Assembly: GCF_032062135.1 (NCBI RefSeq)
Contig: NC_092862.1
Coordinates: 63,643,693-63,707,692 of the forward strand
Direction: 5' to 3'
Source of the DNA: Pyxicephalus adspersus
Taxonomy: Eukaryota > Chordata > Amphibia > Anura > Pyxicephalidae
DNA length: 64,000 nt
Part shown: piece by piece, positions 11,901 through 23,900 of the stretch
How the letters are laid out: each line of letters opens with the position of its first letter
How positions within the stretch are numbered: the first letter of the stretch is position 1
Made by a program: the position numbers and the translations under genes
Notes under the pieces: model-generated
The model's input: only the letters and a program-made list of their open reading frames with translations
What the model was told of the DNA's origin: nothing
The model's database searches: none

Positions 11901-14900
11901 CCAAAGAGCATTGCATGTCTTGCTGTGATACACCACATCTAGCCCTTTGCAGAAAACACACAGCTGACCATCTTCTTTTGTTCTCTCTTTTTAAATAGCA
12001 GCTTAGTCCAAGGGCAGCAGTGTATCTTAGACATGCCCCTCCCCAAGATTAGCTTTATTCCTGATGCCCAAGCAATTAGTAATAATTACTTGGGAATAGA
12101 ATTGATTTAAACCAATCCAGCCTGGATCCAACTTATGAACTGCTTACAATCCAGTGAAAAACAGATGGTTATAGGACTTTCTGTCAAAGCTGCACATGAC
12201 AGTTTGCCTCAGTAGCCTCTGTTGTCGCAGTATTCTAAGTGCCCTAAGTAATGGCACATTGTGTATAAAGCCTGTATAAAGCCTAAAACCAACACATAAA
12301 AAATATTAGGATAGCTAGTTCCCCACAATATAATCCTATGAAAAATGCGATTCCCTAAATGCATATGATTTCTTTTTGCAGGCTGTATTTACTTTTGTAT
12401 TTTGCTATACATTAGTTTTAAAGGTTGCAACAAATTGTTTTATTGTATGGCCTGTTTAAAGTATTGACCTTGAACTTCTACAATGTGAAGATTAAATAGA
12501 GCAAATATTCAGCCTCAAACTGTTATTAGAAAAACAGCCAGGACAATATTGATGGGCATGTTCAAGTTTAAAATCAACTCATTTTAGCAATAAGTAAATG
12601 ATACCGTGTGCTATTACTTTTAGCATTCCTCTCCAGTTACATGATTTTGGCCTTACCTGAGAAATGATAGGGAACTTGTTGCAAGAGAAGTCTGTAAAGC
12701 CCAGATCATTAAAACCTGCAGGGATGGAAGGGTTGTTCTGAATAAAAGGCTTCCCTGAAGGGTCTCTGGGGAGTAACTTGTGGATTGCAGCATTGTGGCG
12801 CAGAAGACCTCGATGGGTGCGAAATGAAACGCAACAAATGTCACACCTAGAGTGTTAAAACAAAAATGTTAGAGAACTTCTACACTTTGTAGGTGAAGGA
12901 ATAACCATATTTTTTCTTCAACCAAAACATTAAACAATTAAGATGCTGTATATTAACAAGGTTTTAAAAGCCCATTGAGAGCAATATGCCCAGCATTAGT
13001 TGTATGTATTTCCTGAATTGACAAGCTCTTCACACACCTGGAATTTAGAGGAATACTTAATGAGTTTTTATTAGACATTCAGGAGAAAAAAAAGTTACAT
13101 ATGTGACCCAAATAATCCTTATTTTACATAATACAACATAAAACTCAAGGTTACATTTCAGACACCTGTGTTTATCTGAACAATCTGAGGATAACACAGA
13201 CTGATGACACAGTTCCATTGAACCAAGGCCTGCGGTTCATGTATGATATGTATGCATGCATGAGGGTCGTATTGACTGAACTGCTATTTCACATGCTTCT
13301 ATTGTGTGTTATGTTCCTTTAATAAGCCAGGCTTTATTGCTATAGTTGGCAGCATGTCAGGTAGTCGGCCTCAGACCACAGGACTATCTATTTTTGGAGT
13401 GCATAAACCAGGCCTAACTGAAAAGTAAACAAGTAACCCTTTTCATAGTATCCTAATGTACCACTAAGTTCTGCTTTAAGTTGTTTGCAGGCCAAAATCT
13501 TACGCTGCTGTACACCTAAATAATAAAATGTGAGAGTGAATGTATGCTCCTACTAAAAACACTAGTCAAGCATACTGCACAATTATGGAATATATCTTTA
13601 CATATAAAATATAATTGTCATAACAAAACACACCATCATCTCCTTAAAACAGATGATGTAGAAGAAGAGAAAGAACAGAAGGAGTTTTGGCTTCGATTTG
13701 TATTACTAGTTCTGTGACAAGTCTTCTCCATCAACACCAGCCCCATCCCCCTAAGACTAAAAGCAGCTTCATTATTGCAGTCTTCTCTTTCCCATAAGGG
13801 GTGCCACAAAAGGAAAACAAATCCTTGCCATACCTAGAGGCTTGTAATAAAAACCTTTCAGGCCAGCACTCGACACCTGTTGACGTGTCTTCAAACTCAG
13901 AAGGCCAAACTGCAGACCAGCATGGAAAGACATCAGGGAGAAACATTTGGAAATGTCCTTGTCACAAAGATGCTTTACTTCAAGCCGACCATTTCCAACA
14001 AGTTTCCCTGTTTCTTGTCTTTAAGCTGCTCTATGGTGACAAGACGGGCAGCAAATCCATCACCGTGTCCTACAGGCAGCCAAGTGCTCAGAATCTTAGC
14101 TCGATACATCGTCTTCTACTCCATATGACACTAAACCTGCACCTTCCTACCCAAATAACGACATACAAATAATCATTACTAAAATAAAAACAGATTTAGG
14201 ATTTGTTCAGATTTAAATTGAATAATCCCAATACATATTTTACAAGTGTGCTGAATACATGACATCTTGTTTCGGTAATTATCTGGGTGGTCGCAACTAA
14301 TCTGTTCAGGTTGGGATGATCCTTTGACACGGTGACATCTGTTTGAAAATGTCCATCTCCCTACAGGGTACCCAGTGGCCCAGATTCCTCTAGTCTGCAA
14401 TTTAGCTCAGAAATTAGCTTGTGCAATACTACCCTTGACCCTTCTCTGCATGAACAAGCTACAAGAAGTAGCTACATTACTACTAACTTTCACCCTTTAG
14501 CAAAATTAAAAATGTTTGCAAGGGGGAAATGCATATTTATCAGTATTGCTCTTTTTAAAATTGTATTCTTCATAATTTTTTTCTTGTTCTAAACTGAATC
14601 ACTATGATGACAGATTTATTTGGCCACTTGTATCACCCTAGCTTTATTGTAGCTTGCTCTCGTGCTTTTTACCACAGATTTGCTCATATAAACCTTGGGA
14701 GTGTGGATGTACATGCAAAGATTTTCTCTCTTCTTTAAATCCAACCCTATATTTATGTATGTTTACAGAATAAAGGGAAAGCAAAATATGAAAAAGGACA
14801 TCAAAGCTTCCTAAAGCTTCAGTTTTTTTTTTTTACCAAAAGTACATTTTTTTTTAGCATCGGTTCTAATTTGTAACGTTTGTGAGTACGTTGCAATTGA

Positions 14901-17900
14901 TGGTTACATAGCGAATGGCACAGAAAGAATACCTCCACGACATTTTATTTATCTTTCTAATCCCTATTAGACATAAATACTTATGTAACAGTGGAATGGA
15001 AACATCTGTGGTCTCCCATGGATTTAGAAGGCAATTAATGATCTAATTAACTTTATAGTACAGAATAAGGTCCCCTGGTGCTACAATTTAACACTTATTT
15101 AGCTCTTCTGTAGGGAAACTCTAATACCCTGAAGACCAGGGTGTTATTTCATTAATAATGTGAACACTGCAAAACACATTGGAAGCAGAATTCCCAGGGC
15201 ACACAGGAAAAGCAATAGGAGAGGTTTCTTTTGTATGTCAATTAGCAAATCACAGGGGATGGCTATTTACTCCCATTCTCACTCTCCTATTCTACTTTTC
15301 TTCCACCTCCTGTGTTTGAATGGGAGACATCTCTCCTGTCTCTGTGAACTGACATCAAACAGCTGCATTGCATTCAGCTGCTCGAAGGCAAAGGCAACAC
15401 AAACTGGGCAGCTCTCTCGGTACTGACGCGGCTGGCACTCCGAATTTCCAGCCACAGAGCCAGAAAAGCATCGCACATGGCTCAGAACTCAGCTCCCTCC
15501 CACAGCAAGCAATGCTGGGCTCAGCCTGCAACTCTCCAGCTTAACCACATGATCTGCCAATAGTAGGAACTAAACTAATTGTAAAAAAACCCCATTGACT
15601 AGCAACTTCTCCCAACACAATTTATTTGATATGATTACAAATTGTGAGTAAATTCTGCAAAGTCAGGGATTTTCACTTTCTTTACACCCTTGTAATGCTT
15701 ATCTGTATTATTAGGAATAGTGATTAGTATTATGTGAGGAACAACTACTCAAATATCATCCAGAAGTATTAAAAAAGAAACACTATATAAAAATATTGTT
15801 GCCTACTGAAACCAATACACTTCTAATTTTTATTTCTGCAATTGGTTTAAAAATAAAACAAGGAATATGGCTGAACAAGGGTAAAATGGGTAACAAGAAA
15901 CTTGTAGAATGTACAATGCCTATGTATTACTTCAAACAAGTAAACACAGCCTACAAATATAATTGTATAGCTATGTACATAGACATGATTATCAATGTTA
16001 AACACAAGCAAAATTATGAAATGTGACCACATATTTATAAGATTATTTAGAGGCTGCACTAATCTCTTAGACTGTAGAAGTTCTACATCCCACTCCATCT
16101 GAAAAGACTCATCTAGGACTATCAGTCATCACCATGTCTGCATATCAGTAAGCACACTTAGTAAATGTGAAAGAGCTCTGACATGTCTCTACTACTGAAC
16201 ACCTTCATCCCAAAAAGTGCAAAGAATGCCTGGAACAATAGTGTGGAAAGAGGCAGTGAAACTTCATGTGAAAGCCTCTTCTGTCATCTACCAGTACAAA
16301 AATACATATGCAAGAACGTTCATCAAAACATGCATGCACACATACCTCCCTCTACTCCCAAATCTGAAACCATATCATTAGGGTTTCCTATTTTAAGGCT
16401 GCTGGTTATAGATTGGGCAGATTGCCACTCACATTCCAGACGCACTGTTGCTGTTTTGGTCTGACCCATGCGCAGGGATCTAATAAGACTTCAGCACACA
16501 TCTTACATACACACAAAACCATGTTCACTGCAAGGGCATATCAATATGGAAGAGTGAAAAAATGAAAAAAAAAAGGGGGATGAAGTTTAGTATTAACTTT
16601 TTGAAGAACGGACTATACCACAGCCATTGTTTAGTAAAGGAAGTTGTCTGCCAGTAACATGCAGGAAAACCTACAAGGAGAATATTGGCATGTGTACTAC
16701 ACTCCAGTATCACATTTCATTTACAGGGATTATAGTTATACAAATAGAATGGATCTAAGGGTGGAGAATAACTCAATAGCCAATCAGAAAAGAGTACATG
16801 GAAAACCAAAATAATATTTCTGGAGTCCTGGTGTCTGAAGCAACATTTTCACTGTTGGGGACAGGTCAAGTTAGAGCAATGCCTAAAGGCTTGAAGCCTG
16901 AAATCATTCCATCTGTGGCAACTGCCTGAATTTTGAGATCTGGGTGTTCATATCTCATTCTGGAGAGGCTTACGGTCAGTGAAAAGCTGACCAGTACCAG
17001 AAAAAAATCAGAGACCTATTAACTACTAGCAGCAGCGAGGACCAGCAAGGTCATCTTATTTAGTATGGCACTCCTGCCCCATCTCAAAATGCGGAAATTA
17101 GGAAGGGGCACTCCTAGGTTATGTCATAACACTTCCTCAAGATATTAGGATATGCAGAGTGGCTCAGATCTTGCGAGAAGATGACACTTTCCTGTGCCGC
17201 TGCATCATCTCATGAGATCTAGTCTTTTCTGTATCCTGCTGGATATTTCCTAAAGGATGCTGGCATTACCCTATGCATCACAGAAGCCAAGTGAAAGTTA
17301 AATATTTTTTTAAATATTTAACCTACACACCAGTTTTTTTTTTTTTTTTTTTTTTGCATTTGCTGAAAATTGGGGAAGGGTCCCTTACAAAGTGGACTTT
17401 GCAAAGAGTGCATAAGGTTTGGGATTTTACATCACTGTCTGCAATACCATTGCAGATCTTACAGTTCTCAAAGTAAAGCCAAAAAGTAAATATTTCTAAT
17501 TTATGAATAATTTTACCATCAAATTCAATCACCAACTAGATACAACTGTAATAATAATTGTAATATAAATCATTTGCACCGCTGTGCTCTAGCATACAGA
17601 AAATGCTGTTATCTGCATTTAAGGTTCAGTTTAAAAAAAAAACAAACCTCATGTAGAATATATGACAATGCATGTCAAACAAATGAGCATAATTATAGAG
17701 CAGTCATGTGTCATCCAAACATGTAGAATAGATCTACATTCCTTATGGTAATAGGCTAGGTTCATTTTGAATGCAAATTTCCAGATAATATCAAACGTAA
17801 GACGACATTATGAAAGATAAACTGCTGCTTGCAGGAGAACTTACTTTAAAGAGGCTTCTGGATGGATCACGATGTGAGTGTACAGAGAGGATTTGCACGG

Positions 17901-20900
17901 AAATTCTTTAAAGCATATTGGGCAGGGAATGGCATCTTCTGCCTTTTTCACGGGTTCAACTTGCTGAACTTCTTCAAACACCTTTGGGAAAGCAACAAAT
18001 AAGATATCAGCTATCACTTGTTCTACCCCATCCCTGAACCCATAAGAGTTAATGGCAGCATCTGCCTACACTGCTCACCCCTTCTGGATAAACAAAAGCC
18101 AAAACATATATACCTTAGATACTGGCCTGTGGAGACCCTATTTATCTCCCATTAGAAGTACACAATTTACCTTTTTTGGTGGAGATATGTCTTCCTTCTC
18201 AATTTCCTCCTCTGGGTTTGATTTTCTTTTGGTTGTTAAACGCCTCCTCTTCTGAGGGGATGGTGGGCTTGTAGTTACTGCAGCATTCGGGTCCTTCTCA
18301 TGAATCTTCATGTGTCTAACAGGGTGTCACAGGAAAAACGAATAAATAGTAAACATCCAGAGAGCAATATACTTGCAAATATTACATGTAAACATGTCAC
18401 TTTCATTACAAAAAAAAAACAACAACTGATGAATTAACTAGTGCCCTCAAAGGATTGTTTATAGACATTTGCTTAGTATGGCCATGCTGCGTTAATAATG
18501 GAATACCAAGACCTATGGAACCACAGAACACAAGATTTAAGAATGTGAGAAACTAAAACTGAGGAATAAAAATGGTTAACACTAGTTTCAGCCCCAAAAC
18601 AGAAAAGCCGGACAAGTTTCCAGAGATTTGAGTAAGAAAAGGAAGTCAGCAGGCAGTGTGCCTTGTGAACAGAAAGCAGACATTTCAAGTCAGATATCTC
18701 CCTAGCAAGTCTCCTTATTAGGCATTGCTCTGGTTTCCAGCTCTGTGCTCGCCAAATCCCAGCCACTCAATACACATAATACCAATATGACGATGAAGGC
18801 AACTAGGCCAAACAGCAGCCATACCAGATAGCCGGTAGCAACTATAGTGGACCCATGACATCGTGCACCGAAAGAAAAAAAAATCTTGTTTTTACAACCC
18901 AATATATCTGTTTAGAATGGCTGGGACAGGTGGCAGGTTTTTACTTCTGTTTGTAGCCTAATGGGGGAGATTTCCTCTTAATTCCTGTGCTGTTGACAAA
19001 TTAGATGACTGGACCAGGAAGTGAGGGGAAAAAATGGGTTTTATTGTTCCTATGGTCATGTAACTTACTTTCAAAGCAGAAAAGAGGAAATCTCCCCGGT
19101 GAACGGATTATAAAGCTTAAATTTGGAGTCATTTTCTTTAGTTGCCCAAATCAAGCACATTCTTTACCTTGCTTCTGTATCATCAATAAGGTACCCAACT
19201 ATAACAACTCAATTCTTAGTTACAAACTAACTGGGGTAGAACTACAGATACAAACTTTTTATTAAGTTTGGATAGAATGACGAAGGTCCTACCCTGTTAA
19301 CAGCAGGTGAGTAAACCTCAAATCTGACAGAGGTGCTGATAGTCGGGGTGTAGGACTTTAAGATATTAATAGGAGGTAAAATCGGTGTATAAGGAAGTAG
19401 GGGAGGTAGAGTGATTCAAGCCAAATACAACATATGATTTGGAAATGCATGCCATGGCGCATTAAAAATTGCTTAGTAACAACCCAGGTGTCAAAGTGTA
19501 ACTGGGCCCTTAGAGGGAAACAACACTTTGGAACCTATTCCAGGATAAATTCACAAGGCTTCTAAAGTGGCTGACAGATGCCAGAATATAACTCATCGTA
19601 TAGTAAAAGAGTATTTATCAAAAATAGCCACTGGCATTTTAATTAACAAACTGTGGACTTGTAACCTCAAACAAATCAACATTAAATTGGTAAAACATAA
19701 GAGCATATTGTTTTTTTTTTACACATGGTTTTTATAAACTATGAAGGAAAATAAAAAAACAAAATGGAAAATGATCATGTTTATAGGAAGAGAAAGACAT
19801 TCACTCGTGAAATGAAATGATTTAAGGAATCTCAGAATGGATGAGGAGCTGCGAGTACAATCATGCTCCCCCCTTGGGCAACTGTGGGATTGCAAAACTT
19901 CTATAATGAGAGATCAGCCTCAGACAGGCCCAAATGTCAGGAATCCAAAAGGTTTTCAGTCAAGCAGCAGAAATGGTACACTGCAGATTGTGAGTCAAGG
20001 CAGACAAATAATAGGATTGAATCAGGCTCCCACTCACTGCATCCAAGCATGAACAAATAAAAAAAAGTTTACTAATCCCTGCACAGAGGAGCTATACACC
20101 CTTTCTTTACACACAAACTTCCACCTGGGCACGTCTATGAACTCTATGGTTAGTTCCTGAGGGTCAGTGTATGCTCCCAATGAAGAAAAAGTACAGAACA
20201 TCAGTAAAATGAAGTCACAGGAGGGAGATCACACTGCCATGCAGTACATTTAGCAAAAGTTTAAATGCACATGTTTGACCTTTGTCCTTGGACATTCTTA
20301 TCACCAATTTAAAGAAAAATGAAAATGAGCTTAAGATTGCTGCTCAACCAACTAATCAGGTGGAAAAATGGCAGAACAATTCTGCCTGGTTAGCATGAAC
20401 ATTGGCTCAAATTGTTCCTTATTTTCATCCTCCCTGGTTGGATTGGGTTAATCTCTTTAAAGTTTACCATTGCTAATAAAGTGGACTGGCATTATTCTGA
20501 GAATGTCCAGCTACCAGGCTAATATACTGAGCCTCTGGTTTTAGTATTATCTGCACTACTGACCCAAGGTAAAGTCAGAGGTACTTATCTATATAGTTCC
20601 AAGCCGGTCTCCTTTAAAAAACACCCTTAATATTATACTAATATAAACAGTTACACTGATTTAATTATGTAGCAGAGAAAGAACTTATGAGTAAATAAAA
20701 GCACCTAGTAATCAAAACGCCAAACACATCATGCTAAGATACTAAGCCAAGGGCTCTGCTGGAAAGAAAGAAGGAAAATACATATCTGCTTAGTGACTGC
20801 ACAAAAGCTTGCCAGTGAAGCTCTTAAAATGGTGCTTGTCTCCACATGTACTGTAGAAGAGGATGGATGAGACTTGGTGTGATACCCAAGTACACACAAT

Positions 20901-23900
20901 GATGCTCCTCTAAATACATCAATACAAAAAATCTTCAGTTGAAGAGAAGCAGAGGGGGGAGTGAAATAGGATACTGCTCTGTTTGCGAGTTCCAGCCTGC
21001 TCAGTAAAACAGGTCAGACAAGTTTTCACTCACTTTTTTTCCTGTGTGTTGTGTGAGTTAAGGTGAAGTCCCAGGCAATACCTTACAATTGTGAAAAGAT
21101 GCATGACAACCTGGATGATGAGAACATTACTGCTGATCCCAGCTAAGCCTAGGGTTCACTTTCTGACTTGTTAACACCTCCGATGCTGGTTGTTGTACAG
21201 GTATCAGGGCGTTCTATAATACTGTATCATATGAAAATTATAAACAATTGTGTAAAATTGTGTAGTCCTCCTATTAGAGTACTGGAATGGGTAAAACATC
21301 CCTAACGTCTGGGTTACTGTGCAGGAAATGCTGCCATGCCTTTTTAACATGCGATTGAACATGCATTGCTCTGCAATTTTTAAAGTTTTATTAGCTTTAT
21401 CTTATAATTTGTAACACAAATGAAAGTAGACCAATACTGTTAGGAGATACTGTTCATTTCACCCCCAAATTAATCACAACAATATCTTTCCTAACCAATC
21501 ACCTAGGATCGAGTATTTGTTCCCAAAGGAGATGAATAGTGTCCAGGTAGAGCCACTGTGCCTTCACATCAAGCCACCTAACAAGGACTACAGGACCCAT
21601 GTGATTGACACTGGAAGGTAGAAGAATTCCAATATTCACAAAGGAAGGTATTTCAAAGGCTTTTTTTTACATTAGTGTGTACGTGGCTGGGTGATATCCA
21701 GGCAGAGCTGCCCAATCCACCACTGCCTGATCACCTTTGCTCTATGTTGGCCGAGATCCTATAATCAGTTTCAAGAACTGGTCATATAACTGGCAATGAG
21801 GTGTTCAAAAAAGTTTTAAGGATTATTGTAACATAAATTTTATTTTTACATAAACTATATATGTAAAAAAAAATCTGCATATTCGTACTTTACACACTTT
21901 GTGATACCTATTGCAGAGATTGTGTGAATCTTTCAGTATGGAAATACAAAAATAAGAGATGGATGTAATGTTTAGGAGTTATTAAAAAAGGATTATATAC
22001 AGTTAGAGAAATCACACATATAAACAGTTTGGCCTTTTAAAAAAAAAAGAAAAAAAAAATCAGTTGGCAATAATGCTGTGCTAAGCAGTGAATTCACCTG
22101 AAATCACCTTTGGAGGAGTTACCAGCAAGATGAAATCTCCAGCCAAGAAACAGAGCTCTTACAGAACAGTACACATTTTAGTAAGCAATATGTAGTCACA
22201 AATTCCTCCTATTTCATGACAATAAATAGTACAATATATATTACAAAAAATAAGGAGCAGCACAGAAAATACAAACCTTTTGTATGACGTGGTAATCAAA
22301 GAATGGATAAAAAAAAACATGGAGTAGTCAAACCTTTAGGAGCACCATAAATTAGTACTTAAGTGCTGCAATATTTGATCAGATTTAAGTTTCAGTTAAA
22401 AAAAGAAAATTCTAAATTCCAATTAAAGTATTATTCAGTATATCACAACCTAGCAATCCAATATCACTACCATTGAACAACACAGCTGTAAGCGAATCTA
22501 AAGCCAATTGTAGGATATTATTGTAAAGTGTATGACCAGATATATTGTATTTTTTTATCAGATGGCTAGTTCAGTCTGAATTATTTACACATTATGTGCT
22601 CCTCCTTTTTTGTTTTTATTAGCAGCAAAATGTTTCTTAGGATCATGTTCATTTTGGCACTTAGATAAAAGACTTGTTGGCACTCCCATGTGATCCTTGC
22701 TCATTTCTTTGCAGCTTTACAACCAAGATCAAGTAGTCAAATTGTGCTTGGCAGTAAAGCTTGAGGACTGGATTCCATCCTAAACCAGCCCAAGTAAAGG
22801 TTACACAGCTAAACATGCTATTATTCCATTGCGTGTCCTTTATCATTTCTGCCACTCACCTGTGCATGTTCCCATTAGTAGTGAAGGACTGCCCACACAT
22901 TGAGCATTTGTAAGGCCTCTCTCCAGAGTGAACAAGCATATGGCGGTCAAGTGAGCTCGCAGAGCTTAGAGACTTCCCACATATACTACAGCTATGATCT
23001 GTGCCTCCAGTGTCAGTGTTGTGCTGTAATACAAAACACAATTCGTCTGTCAGCCTATGTTACAGGTTTGTATATTAGTACAGTATCTAAATTAGCCGGT
23101 GTGTCTTCATATACCAATACAACTGAAAAGGTTTTACTGAATGTCATTGCGGACATGTCACAATATACAAGATTTTTTTTATTGATCTACAACTTTTCTC
23201 ATTAAAAAGATGAAATCTGCAATAGTAAAACAAACTGAGCTGCCCGATTGTGATGGATTTTTCAATGGCTGGTCAAAGACAGAGTCTGGAAAGTACAGGA
23301 TGGTGTGAAACAACCCCTGAATGTATCATTCATGGGCCAGAAATACCATGGTGCTCTTGGGTGATGCCTGAACTAGGAGGATGTCAATCATCCATTGGGA
23401 AATGCACATGACAATTTTTGGGGAGTACTGTGATCTCTAAACATAATAAAGTATTATCTACAAGTGTTACATTCACACTCAGATATGAAACATAAAAAAA
23501 AATAAATGGCATGCAATTGCAAATGGGTTTTCTAAGAATTTTCTTTTACAACATATTTATAAAATACACATATTTTCTTTTCATGAGCTATACTTAGTTT
23601 CTCAGGGGTACAGTACCTGACGAATGTGCATAGTAAGTTGGTGCTGGGAATTGCAGATTTTTTCACACAGTGGGCATGTGTAGGAAGACTTCTCCTCTTT
23701 AGATTCCTGGTAAAAGAAAATTATATCAATTGGAAGACATATTGATAAGTTGAACATTAAAAAACCCTAAATAATAATTGTCATCATTGGATTGTAAACA
23801 GGTTCATTAAGAACCATAGTTATCTCATCAAAAAAAAAAAAAACCCTCAAAAAAGAAAAAACAAGAGTTTGCTTGTATAAAACTATATGTGGTCTTTTAT

